From Adineta steineri (Eukaryota > Rotifera > Eurotatoria > Adinetida > Adinetidae), in the NCBI GenBank assembly GCA_905250115.1, contig CAJNOI010000119.1, positions 1 through 64,000 on the forward strand: 64,000 bases of DNA, in the 5' to 3' direction. Position 1 is the stretch's first letter, and the number at the start of each line of letters is the position of its first letter. Made by a program: the position numbers and the translations under genes. Under the pieces are notes generated by a model. The model saw nothing but the letters and a program-made list of their open reading frames with translations. It searched no databases and was not told the DNA's origin. Below are positions 21,558 to 32,648 of this stretch, piece by piece.

Positions 21558-22510
21558 ATTTACACAATAAATAACTTTAATATATTACCCCAATGGGAAA
21601 CAATTTTTAATCGTACGAATATAAAGCGTGTGTTTCGTATTATACTATTTGACTATAGAATGTTTGTGTATTTTGATATTTTTCTTTTATTTTCTCTCGT
21701 TTTTTTTTTGCATAGGTGGACTATGCGTTAGTTTTTCTTTTCTGCGTAGGTACTTTTACCGGCAATTAAGAAAACATTCTTTGTTAATACATAATATTTT
21801 CAAAAGAATCTTGTTTTTATCTATTTTTCTAAGCGCAAAGAACAACAATATATATATATGTAAAAACAAGTGATTGCTGATGTCGATAATATTTATATGT
21901 AATTTTGTTTGAATAAGAATAAATTTTTGAAAGTTATAATTTAGTTTATTAATAAAGAATTGCTTTAGTAATTTTTTTACATACAACAGTTATATACAAG
22001 TTACAAATACAAAATCAAAAAAAAAATATATGATTACTGCGTATATTTTTTTACGTTTTTATTACAGTATTCGTTTTTCTTACTGATTATTGATCATTAG
22101 CGTCACGGTTGAATTCATTCACTGACTCTCTATATACATTCTGTCATTAGATTACACTCGAAGTGGTATGACTCATACATGTTTCGTTCTTTGATAGAAC
22201 TAATATAGAAATGGATATCGAGTGCATATTTCATAATTGTATAAGAAAAAATATAATTTTATTATGAAAATAACTATTTATTTCAGAGATAAAAATAGAC
22301 ACAAAATTTTATATTTTTCTTAAATAAATAATCGAAAATACTACTTGTTTGTATAAATGCAAGGCATGATAATTAATGAAATATATACATTTTCAACTAA
22401 TATTAAAAATACTTCAATGAAAGAAATAAAATATCAAACTACACGATTTCAATACAATAGTCTTTGATGTTTAGCTTGTCTTTCTGTAATGATTACAAGA
22501 GCATCTATAC
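21558..22510. other. Intergenic region without recognised genes
   Basis: AT-rich upstream region of the RING/LRR gene, about 950 bases. Overlapping short frames around 21549-21986 on both strands are hydrophobic and low in complexity, and are rejected as genes. Confidence 0.4.
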
Positions 22511-23047
22511 ACAGGGTAGCCCATAAGTAACGTAATCGAACGAAAAATTGAATATCTCCATTACGACTCGAGCAAAAGAGCTGATTTTTTCACCAGTAAT
22601 AGAGACATATTTTGAAAGATCCTCTATTAAGTTAAACTCTATTGACTTGGAGAAAAAAATTTTGCTTTTTCATTTATCAAAAAGAATCCAATGTAATAGA
22701 AAAAAGTAACAACTTTTCAAAAAATAAAGCATAATATTTTAGAGCATATGTTCGAATTATTTTTCTTCTGTACCGATACACATCTGATAACGAGTGACTA
22801 CAGAACAACGTATGTTTTGGTATAATTCAATGTTACCATTGAGCAATGTAAATTCTTCTTGAATTAATATTTTCAGACGATTGAGATCGTGAGATTTTTG
22901 ATTGTTATCTCTTACAATAGTATGTAGTTCATTATTCTTTGAAATAATATGATATAAGATTAATAAATGAAAATAATTTTTTACCTTTTCATCGAGTAGA
23001 TGGGTAACAAAACCATATTCTATTAAACAATAATGTCCAGCTAAGAT
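22511..23047 (-). mobile_element. Mariner-type (Tc1/mariner) transposon remnant, 3' end only
   Basis: At about 22511 the plus strand reads ACAGGGTAGCCCATAAGTAA, which resembles the CAGGGTG.CCCA.AAGT ends of many mariner elements. Reading inward on the minus strand, a frame from about 22938 encodes DLNRLKILIQEEFTLLNGN, then VVTRYQMCIGTEEK, a stop, then FEHML and a second stop. This matches the C-terminal end of mariner transposases (LK..I.EEF...I...V..R.QMCI.A.G..FEHLL). The internal stop just before FEHML shows decay. A further open stretch to about 23047 (…EYGFVTHLLDEK) lies beyond a possible small intron. No second terminal repeat was found, so the copy is 5'-truncated. Confidence 0.6.
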
Positions 23048-24050
23048 AAATTATCTTGATCTTCAATTGTAATTTTATATCGATACAATAACTAAGATAA
23101 AAATGTATGTCCTTTATTTAACCTTCAAAACAAAAAGTAGAAAGTTGTTAAGAAATCAATAAATACTCACGTCAAGATATCCAGCACGATCATTTCGATC
23201 ATCGAAAATGGTGTTAAGGATAGAGAATAGAGAGAGGGTAGTAAGCAGAAAGATGGTGTGTGACACGAACTATATCTGTTCGCGGTTCAATCTTCTATCT
23301 TTATTCATTAAAATACGCCTTTTTATATGGTTAACAACAAAGAACAGAGGCTAGAGAGGGAGATATCTAAGATGATATTATACTTGATGTGTTATCATCC
23401 ATCTAGGCCTAACAAATGGTCTGAAACAATTATAAAACGGTATATTACTCCATTAATTCACACCATTTTTTGCCGTAATCGGTCGTTTACGTTGCCGTTG
23501 CCGTTGCTTTTCATCTAGGTAATGAAAAAAATCTTTATATAAATATATAATTTTAATAATATATGATTTTATTTTTGATCTTTATAAAATACTATTGAGA
23601 ACTTTATTACAAGAAAATATAACTATAGCAAGACCTGTCTGTAGTCCTAGTATTCATCAACATATTTCCATTAAATCTAAATAGAGAGAAAAATGCAAGA
23701 AACGATAATTATATTGATATAAAAGGAATTTTATAAGTATATAAGAAAACATGAAAATATAATAACAATAGAATTTTCGACTTTGCCAGAATCTTGAAGG
23801 CGGTCATCATCAGTAACAAAACACCAAAAACATCATCAATAACAATTTAATCAAATAACAATGATAAACACAATCATAATCATAGTAGTACCAAACTACT
23901 AATACTACTAATACTGCCAATAATAATAATAATGAAGTTTCAATAACTGCCTATAAATACATCAACATATAAGAAACAACTCGAAAGAAACAATAAAAGT
24001 AAATGAGAAGAAATGCAGCTTTTGGATTTTTTATTTCTAATATAATGAGA
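23048..24050. other. Intergenic region, partly mixed in composition
   Basis: Contains a less AT-rich patch at about 23180-23520 (GTGTGACACGAAC, CATCTAGGCCTAAC, GTTGCCGTTGCCGTTG) that could be decayed mobile-element sequence. I see no terminal repeats or coding motif to support a call. Confidence 0.3.
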
Positions 24051-24116
24051 AGGGTGTGGGTATGACTTTCTCGAGAAGATAGATGTATTCTTTATTTATT
24101 CCTACACCCACATCCA
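24051..24116. repeat. G-rich imperfect inverted repeat, GGGTGTGGGT type, copy 1
   Basis: Left arm AGGGTGTGGGTATG (24051-24064). The right arm (24099-24116) reads TGGATGTGGGTGTAGGAA on the opposite strand. The arms are separated by about 35 bases and could form a hairpin. It lies about 410 bp beyond the stop of the M20 gene. Similar structures occur at 35240, 50797 and 57029. Confidence 0.6.
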
Positions 24117-24528
24117 TTTTTTCGCTTGATAAGTATTCAGTTATTTAAAGCTTTGTACATTTTTAAAATAAATGCTACTGATCATAATATAAAAATAATT
24201 GATTGATTAATATATAATCATTGTTATTAAAGATTAATACATAAACTGTTTACTATTTTCGAAAAGTCTGTTTCTTTATTGATAAAAAAAGTATTTGTCA
24301 AATATATAAATTGCTATATCTACCTCTATCGTCATTCATAGTTTTTAGTTAAAATATTCTAGTCGTTTGGGAACGATAAAACATAAATAATCGTTTATTT
24401 TTTCTCAAAGAAAGCAACAAAAAAAAGCTCTAAATCAGTTCTAAAATATTTTCATCGAATAACTATAAATATGAAAAGTCATATATATACTTTTACATTC
24501 TACTACGCTATCAAAAACAAGACTGAAG

Positions 24529-25713
24529 TTAATTATTGAGTTCTTGTTGAACCAAATTGATCCAGTAGGCTACACCTAATGGGATTGCTTCGTCGTTGAA
24601 ATCGTATGTAGGCGAATGTAATTTTCGAGTCATTGTTTCGTCACTTATACCCATAAACATAAAGGCACCAGGCCGTTCTAAAAGCATCAAGGCAAAATCT
24701 TCACCACCCATACTAGGTACTCTGTTTCCATCGACATTTGCTTTCCCGACTACAGCTTCAGCGGCTTTAATAGCTCGTTTTGTTTGTTCTTCGTGATTGA
24801 CTAGAGCGGTGCCCTGACGAACATATTCTACTTCAGCAGTACAACCAAAACTGCTAGCTAGACCATTGGCCAACTCATTTATTCGTCTTTCAATAGTATT
24901 ACGAACAGATTCTGTAAGACTTCGTGCTGTACCACCGATACATATTTTGTCTGGCATAACATTAACTGATCCAAAAGAACCACTTTCAATGGCACCAACA
25001 CTAATTACAGCTGAATCGAGTGCGCTAACATTACGACTTACTATAGTTTGTAATGATAAAAGGAATTGTGCTTGCAATATTGTTACATCAGTCGCTAGAT
25101 GTGGTCCTGCTCCTCCATGACCACCTGTACCTCGAAATGTTACATACCAATCATCAGATGCTGCCAACATGGGACCAGGTCGTATAGTAAATTTTCCAAG
25201 TGGATCTGCGTAATTGTGTAATCCATAAATAGCATTCATTAGAAATCGATCGAATAGCTTATCATTAATCATTGCAATGGCACCTTCTAACTTTTCTTCA
25301 GCTGGCTGAAAGATAAAGTGAACAGTTCCACAAAATGAATCTTGATGTTCAGCCAGATATTTGGCAGCGCCGAGTAACATTGTAGTATGTCCATCATGAC
25401 CGCACGCATGCATAGTGCCAGATTTTGTCGAGGTGTAAGGAACACCAGTTTTTTCGATGAGTTGAAGAGCGTCCATATCAGCACGAAGACCAATGGCACG
25501 ATTACCTGGTCGTAAACTTTTCAGTGTTCCAACAACACCAAATCGACCTACACCTTCAGTAACTTCTACACTCCATTGTTTCAATTTAGCAGCTACTAAA
25601 GCCGATGTTCGTACTTCTTCCATACCCATTTCGGGATGTGCATGAATATCCTGTCGGATTAATGTTAATTCAGCTTGCATGTCGCGTATTTTATCGAGAA
25701 GAGTATTGTTCAT
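24529..25713 (-). CDS. M20 family amidohydrolase (hippurate hydrolase / N-acyl-amino-acid deacylase type)
   Basis: An intronless frame of 394 codons, the usual length for bacterial HipO/AmhX-type peptidases. These dinuclear metal enzymes hydrolyse N-acyl amino acids or related amides in the cytosol. Metal-site motifs are complete: MHACGHDGHT (Cys104, His106), QPAEE (Glu139/Glu140), LHN (His166), a GGHGGAGPH dimerisation-domain motif around 197-205, GGEDF (336-340) and LHSPTYDFND with His366. An early HAHPEMGMEE motif is also characteristic. No targeting peptide is visible. The sequence reads like a bacterial protein, and the lack of introns next to intron-rich genes suggests horizontal transfer. 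The exact substrate cannot be told from sequence. Confidence 0.9.
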   Translation of the reverse strand: MNNTLLDKIRDMQAELTLIRQDIHAHPEMGMEEVRTSALVAAKLKQWSVEVTEGVGRFGVVGTLKSLRPGNRAIGLRADMDALQLIEKTGVPYTSTKSGTMHACGHDGHTTMLLGAAKYLAEHQDSFCGTVHFIFQPAEEKLEGAIAMINDKLFDRFLMNAIYGLHNYADPLGKFTIRPGPMLAASDDWYVTFRGTGGHGGAGPHLATDVTILQAQFLLSLQTIVSRNVSALDSAVISVGAIESGSFGSVNVMPDKICIGGTARSLTESVRNTIERRINELANGLASSFGCTAEVEYVRQGTALVNHEEQTKRAIKAAEAVVGKANVDGNRVPSMGGEDFALMLLERPGAFMFMGISDETMTRKLHSPTYDFNDEAIPLGVAYWINLVQQELNN

Positions 25714-26911
25714 CTTTGTATTAGATCTACTAACATAAATACGTTACTATATAAACAAAAAAAAGATAAATAGTGAACAAAGAAGTGCAGTAACCTAGTT
25801 GATAGATATAGGTTGTTATCAAACGACGAAAAATACGTTTGGAACATTTGTCAACGAATAGTCAGAACGGTGTTTTGGAATATACTTACTTCGGTAGCTT
25901 TCTTTGAATTTTATCTAACCACGACTATGACATAGTACAAACTTTTGAGCAACTCGAATAGATTTTGAAACTATTTAGTATTACCTAGAAACTTTCAAAC
26001 TCGAGAAAGAGCATCACTGCTAGTACTGAAGGTAAGTTAACTATTTCAAATAGAACATAGAATGACAGAAGATAAGAGAAAAGTATGCCGATGAAAAAAA
26101 AAGAAGAATAAGATCAAGAGAATAAGTAAGAGCAGATTGTTTCGTTATCACTACAATATATATGTTATCATGGTCAAGTAGGATAAAAAAGATGAGTGTC
26201 ATTACCGTCACTCTCCATATTAATGTTCAACACACTACTTCACTGTTTTTCATACTTCTTTTTGATTTTTATTATGATAGTCAGTACACTTTAGTCGGTC
26301 AAATAAGAGAAGATACAAATACGATCGACAATTCGTAAACGAAGCATATAGAAGAGAAAAGATAAAATACACGAGAGAGAATGTGACCATTGATTATTGA
26401 CATACATAGGACGAGAGAGTGAGACAAATACTTTCATCATATTAGTAACAAAAAGAATTTTTTTATACTATAGATATAGTGTATATTTATTTCAACTTCT
26501 TTTTTGTTTCTTGTGTTCTAGAAGACATGAATATAGCTTTAACGTCATTCTATAAATGAATAAAGGTTAAAAATAAACTTGTGACAATGTATGTCTCACC
26601 TACACTCATCTATTAAATTTAAGTATAGTCTTCTATCGAACAATTGCAGATACTATTTTCTTTGTATATACTGGTGATGCTTCTTATAATGGGGATTTCA
26701 ATCTTTATGTTCCATTTGAATTCTATGAATAATTATGGAATCATTGACAAAGAATTATGAAAGAACAGATGTTTACAAGAATCTTCTGTATAGTTTCGAT
26801 TATGAAATTGTTTATTATTTGATTATCAAATCTTATTTTTTATTATAAAATGCAAGTATAAAAAAAATACAAATTGATTTGGTTAGTAATTAGAATACAC
26901 AAGCAAATATT
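25714..26911. other. Intergenic region without recognised genes
   Basis: About 1.2 kb between two intronless minus-strand genes; it holds the promoter of the M20 gene and the 3' UTR of the SDR gene. No coding or RNA feature seen. Confidence 0.4.
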
Positions 26912-27667
26912 TCAGATTTGTGCCACACCACCATCAACAAAAAGTTCGATACCAGTGACATAACTGCTATCATCTGAAGCGAGAAATACAGCAGCTTTGG
27001 CAACTTCATTAGCTGTACCAACACGACCCATCGCTGTTTTAGAAGCTAACATATCATAGATTTCTTTCTTTTTTTCTTCAGTCTCAGCAGTGCTATTGAA
27101 TACAGAAGTCGTTATCGGTCCAGGACTTAAAGCATTTACTCGAATTTTGCGTTCTTTTAAGTCAACTGTCCAGCAACGAGCAAACGAGCGAACTGCTGCT
27201 TTTGTAGCACAGTAAACACTATTATTATTGAATGCTTTAACTGATCCAACAGATGCATTCAATATGATTGATCCACCATCAGAGAATATTGGTAATGCTT
27301 TTTGAACAGTAAATAATACTCCTTTCACATTAACATCAAATAATCGATCGAAATGCTCTTCAGTCAAAGATTCCAATGGTCCTAGTTCAAATACTCCAGC
27401 ATTGGCGAAAAGAATATCTAAATGACCTTGTTCTTTTTTGATTAAATTGTACAAATTATCAAGATCGTTCATATTCGATGCATCTCCTTGTACTCCGGTT
27501 ATTTTCTTACTATCCAATTTTTTTACTGCCTCGTTGAGAGCATCTTGACGTCGACCAGTAATAAAAACATGAGCTGCACCTTCATTAAGAAATTCTTGTG
27601 CAGTGGCAAAACCAATACCATCTGATCCACCAGTAACCAAAGCAATTTTTCCATCGAGTTTGCCCAT
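26912..27667 (-). CDS. Short-chain dehydrogenase/reductase (classical SDR)
   Basis: An intronless frame of 251 codons, the standard length of classical SDRs: NAD(P)-dependent, cytosolic, tetrameric oxidoreductases. The cofactor-binding TGGSDGIG lies at 12-19 and NAG at 89-91. The catalytic tetrad can be assigned as Asn113, Ser139, Tyr152 and Lys156 (YCATK). SPGPITTSVF follows the active site and a YVTGIELFVDGG signature ends the protein. Arg39-Arg40 after the second strand (ITGRR) suggests NADP(H) preference, an inference. The sequence resembles bacterial and fungal glucose-dehydrogenase-like SDRs, so horizontal origin is plausible. Substrate unknown. The start Met is followed directly by GKLDGKIALVTGG, typical of the family. 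Confidence 0.9.
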   Translation of the reverse strand: MGKLDGKIALVTGGSDGIGFATAQEFLNEGAAHVFITGRRQDALNEAVKKLDSKKITGVQGDASNMNDLDNLYNLIKKEQGHLDILFANAGVFELGPLESLTEEHFDRLFDVNVKGVLFTVQKALPIFSDGGSIILNASVGSVKAFNNNSVYCATKAAVRSFARCWTVDLKERKIRVNALSPGPITTSVFNSTAETEEKKKEIYDMLASKTAMGRVGTANEVAKAAVFLASDDSSYVTGIELFVDGGVAQI

Positions 27668-28185
27668 TTTTCTTATTGCTGTTGTAATAGTTGTGATTAT
27701 TAATGTTGATTGTGTGTCTCACTCTTCTCCTTCCTATCCAGTTATATATATATAAGCGAACAACATCATCATCATGTTGACTATGTTTTTTTTTCGTTCT
27801 TACAGAACATTTTCTCTCTCTCTCCAATGTTTTTCAAGGTTGTTATGTTATTTCTATTTTTCTTCATTTAAGAACATTATTTTCAATTCATTAACTGATC
27901 AAATTGCTTCAGATGCCTTGTTCGCGAATACTTGAATGAGACTTATAACTGTATTCCTGTTATTTTTCATATATAAAAAAACATTCATATATATTTTATT
28001 TTATATAAGATTCATTAGAAAAAAAGCAGATTTTTTCATGGATAAAGGTAAATTTATACTTGGAAAAATAAACAGATACAATCTATTTTTCGATTATTTA
28101 AAAATGATAAAAAAAACAATTTTCATATAAAAATAACGTTATATTATGAATAAAACTCTAAGTTTTGAAACATTTCATTTAAATA
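27668..28185. other. Intergenic spacer
   Basis: AT-rich region containing the SDR promoter side and the 3' side of the TIR gene. Short frames on both strands here are not supported. Confidence 0.4.
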
Positions 28186-31100
28186 TTACATTAGAGAACA
28201 TGTGCGACTATTTGAAATACTTGGTGCACTTGATATACGTTTAGGTCTTTCATCAATATTATTATTATGAGTATTTGGCAAAGCAGAAATAGGTCTTTGC
28301 ATTTCTAATAAATATCGTGATTTATCAGTATTTACTTGAGGTATGATTTGTTTTAGATAAGTAAGTAATATTTCAAATTGTTTTCCTGTCCATCTATCAT
28401 ATTTATTTGAATGTCGAAAATCAATATATGATTTTTCAGTAAATAATGATAATACATAATATTTCGGTGGCCATGAATTCGTTTCTTCTAATAATAATGG
28501 TATAATAGGTTTATTTAGAGTATTAGCTAGAGTTATTTCATTTTGACAATTAATTGATTTCATATATTTAGGTGTAATACAAACAAGTAAACATAATGCT
28601 TGATGAATTGCAATATTATACTTTTCTATTAATGTATCTTCACCTTCCATTTGAAATATATCAAGCCAAATTCGATATCTTAATTGTGCTAATTGTTTAT
28701 AAAGATTAATAACATCTTTTTGGCAATTCCATTCATAAGAAATAATTATTTGTGGTTGATAAACTACTAATGGAATATTATTAAATAATATGAAATTATT
28801 TTTAGCATGCAAATTAAATGATTTTAAAAAAATAAGATTATCTAAACGAGGTACAAACCAATGACGATATTCTTCACTAATCATATCATGATCAGGTGCT
28901 AAATAATAACGAATTTGACCAAGTAATTCAATAAATTTATTTTCAGACCATTCTTCATTGTTTTCATTATCATAAAATTCAATCGAAGAATAATCATCAA
29001 GAATAGATTTAAATATATCTTCTAATGGTAACCATATTAATTCTTTCATACATAAAAGAATAAATGGCTTTTTCATATTTAGAACTAATTGACATGTTTT
29101 TGAACATATTTTTGATTGTATATAGAGTGTATTGATACAACAGATAACTATTTTTGCTCTACGAATATCAGTTTCTACAATATTAATGTTAATTTCTTCA
29201 TCATACATTTGACAACTGTAACCAGCTTTTTCTAAATGATCTTTTAATTTAGTTACTAGAGTTTGTTTACTTGAATGATATGAAAGATAAATTGGTGGTT
29301 GATGTTTCGATTGAATAGAAAGATCATTTGGAGTAATATGTTCTATTGTTAATACTTCTTGACGAATAATTTGCACTACATCATATCGATTTATTTCCTC
29401 AAGTGCTTTAATTAGTCTACAGATAGCTTCATCTATTGTATGTATAGTAAACCATTCATTTAGTAAAGCCATACAAGGATCTGTCTCTATTGTCCAATGT
29501 TTTATTTTACTCGATGAAAATCCAAGATGTTTAGCAAGTAAATACCAATCATTATCAGCACGTTGATTTAATAATTTAGTTACTTTTGAAGTCCATGATG
29601 GAATAATTTCTTTTTTTTCTTTACTTTTCATATTTTTTTTATCAATACATAATTCGATTTGTTGTATATCATTTTGAGCTTGTTTGATTCTTATTGAATC
29701 TAATTCATTAATTAATAAATTTGAATCTAATGTAATCAAATCTTGACGTCGATGAACTAATAGTTGTTTATATTTCAATCCAATAAGTAAACAAGTATAG
29801 AGAACTTCGTTTCGAATCTCATTTGAACAATTTCTGTTTTTTTTAAAAGATCAATAAGATGAAGAAGTTTTTCTAGATGAATATCGAATAAATACGGATG
29901 ATAATTAGCTACAAAACTCAATGATTGAATAAAATTGCAAAGATCATTATTAAATGGTATTGTTTCTATAGATGAAAATATTAGATCAATATGTTTTGAT
30001 AAAATCATTTCTGGATGTTTTGTGACAATCAAAGAAAATAAACACATTAAAGTAGATAAATATTGTCCTTCATCGCTCAATAAAGTATTAATGAAATTGT
30101 CGATATGAGTATAAAATAGTTCAGAACGTTGATTATGTAGCATCTAGAATATGAGTATAATATCTACATGTCATTTCTAAGAAAATACTTTTTATCAGCT
30201 TACCATTAATAATCCGATGAAACTCATGTCTTTATAATTGAATGTATACTCGAAGAATTGATCGATATGATCAATAGCTATATTTGTTAGTTTCATACCA
30301 ATAGTAAGCCAAAATCCAATCCACCATTGACACAGTATCGTTTTATTATCACTTTTAACATTCATATACATTTCATCAAGAAATGGTTCATAGAGACGAG
30401 CATCATTTTCATTATAAATCACTGATGCTACTCGAAATAAAAGACATACTAGAACAGTATATTGAAATGTCATATTGTGATCTTCATCATAAAATGGATA
30501 GTTGAGTATAGATAAAAAGAGAGAAGCTATTTTCGAATGAACATTATGTGAAAGTCTCTTTAGTCGTTGGATAAAATCACCAAGCTGATTTGATAAATTC
30601 TAAATGTAAAAAGACATTAATAAAATAGACAAAAAGTAAATATATATTTATTCTTACAGTAAAAAAGGAACGATTTTTTTTATTTAATTCTTCATTTTCA
30701 CAATTTATTCGATTTTGTAATGCATTAATAAATTTTATATATATATCATCATTGATTTGCTCTGAATCTATTAATTTAACTATATATATTCCCATTCGAT
30801 AAACATGATTACTCCAACTAATTTCAGGATTTGACCATCGAAGAGTAGCTTCAAGAGCAATTGAATGAAGCCTTTTAATGATAGTTGGATAAACTTCTGC
30901 TTTTGTAGATATTATACAAAGAATATCTTCTAATTGATTTAAGTCACTAAACACTTTTTCGTTAACAATAGTATCATAAGAAATACAAATTTTTGTTAAA
31001 TCACTTAAACCATTTGTTATTTGTTCCCAAGGATAAAAATCTTTTCGTTTTAATAGACGACAACATAAATCAGGTGCTTTATCAATATATAATTTTAAAA

Positions 31101-32140
31101 TAGCTACAATTAAATCGAAATAGACCAGTGCAAAACTTTTCTTAACTTGTAAATCCGCTAATTCCCAAACAAAAGGTGAAAGAATTTCTGAGCAAAATAA
31201 ATCTCGATTTTCAACTTTTGGACAAAATTCGATTATTCTATGTAATAAAATTTCTAAATTAATTGAACATAAATTTGGAATTATTAATTTAGTAGATAAT
31301 AAACAAGCATCATCATATCTATTCGCTAAAACTAAACATTCAATCATTCTTACTAATTGTAAATAACTTGATCTGATCAGCTCAATATTGTTTTTATAGG
31401 ATTGAATCAATAGTCTTATAGAATCCGACGATATTGTTGCAATTTGTAACCATATGGGTGATTGATGAGATAGTTGAACTGCATGTCTAAATAAGAAAAC
31501 AGTAAAGAACTATCAGTCATAGACTAAAAGTTGATTTCAACTAGTAGAAATTAAAGACAAAACTTATTTGTTTTACTGATAAAATTGTTTGAAATTTGCT
31601 ACAATATTTTGATTATTTAAAATATTATCATCATTTATTGAATTTGAAAATATACATTGAGTTAAAAATTGTTTCCATTTATCATAATTTTCTTCTGAAT
31701 TGAAAACAAATGTTTTCTTAAGTAAACTTTGAAGAATTTGTTCGATTAAATTAGTTTTCAATGGTATTAAACATAACTGGGTACCAATTTTGAATTTTTG
31801 ATAAATTGTTTGAAGAAAATTTAAATTCCATTCATCGATTCTTGATCTATCGAGAGTTTGGGTAAAAATTTTCACAAGATCATTAATATCAATTGATAAT
31901 TCATTTTTAGCAAATCGTTCAATAACCAGATTAACAAAACTATATTTTACTTCACATGGTGATGAATTTATTGGTTCTGTAAGAACATAATCAGCAACAA
32001 ACATTTAGAATTAATTTTGGATTATTAGAAATTGATGTTTTGTTGACATGTATGAATATCTCTGGCCATTGTTCTTGAAAGAGATTATTATCATGAGTCA
32101 ATTTAAGAATAATGTCATGCATCAAATCGATATTTTTTTT
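28186..32140 (-). CDS. Helical-repeat / death domain / double TIR protein, with two apparent frameshifts
   Basis: Exons can be placed at 31577-32140, 30658-31486, 30204-30599 and 28186-30143 with in-frame GT...AG junctions. The N-terminal 550 residues or so are alpha-helical and Leu/Ile-rich, like an armadillo/HEAT scaffold, but I do not recognise the family. Then comes a death-domain-like segment (DNDWYLLAKHLGFSSSKIKHW) and two TIR domains, starting at PIYLSYHSSKQTL and at QIIISYEWNCQKDV. TIR2 keeps the acidic residue of the NADase motif (NCQNEITLA), while TIR1 has TCQLVL there. Two breaks need a one-base insertion to keep the frame: one in the A8/T8 run at 29837-29844, one near 32003-32007. 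They are either sequencing or assembly errors or signs of a decaying gene. The first Met of the model is at 32122; upstream exons may be missing. Confidence 0.7.
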
Positions 32141-32648
32141 CTGTCAACGAATAAGAAAAAATATATTTATTCATGACAGAAAAGAAAAAAATATATATGT
32201 TTGAAATCGTTGTTAACATAACAACGGTTGATAATAACAATGAGTCAACGTCTATAATGAAATATCACCCTTTTTTTGAAATAAATATATTTACATTTAG
32301 CTACAAAAAGTAGTTTGATCGAATAACTACATATTCAATTGAATTTATCCCGTAATACAATAAAATACATATTGAGTGCACTTTTAAGAATACTATCTAA
32401 AATGTATAATAGAAAAAATTTTCCAAAACATAATTTCATATTTATTTATCATTTGTTCATACATTTAATACAAAACTATTGATGTGTTTATTTGTATGTC
32501 AGTAAATTGTGCACGTTTACAGGTACGTAAGATGTTATTATGAAAGCAAAACAATCGAAAAACATCATTTTCTTTTCTATTGTACAGTTTGAAAATATGT
32601 AAATTGTTTTTTCTTACAGAATAATCGTTTGTTAAAGAATTCTGAATA
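32141..32648. other. Divergent intergenic region
   Basis: Lies between the start side of the TIR gene (minus) and the start of the ERICH3-like gene (plus); promoters for both are expected. An antisense frame at 32465-32716 has no support. Confidence 0.4.

Noticed and set aside
23180-23520. Possible LTR or other mobile-element fragment
   Set aside because: Less AT-rich composition only; no terminal repeats, primer-binding site or coding motif could be shown.
24596-25120. Plus-strand frames opposite the M20 gene
   Set aside because: Shadows of the well-conserved minus-strand coding sequence.
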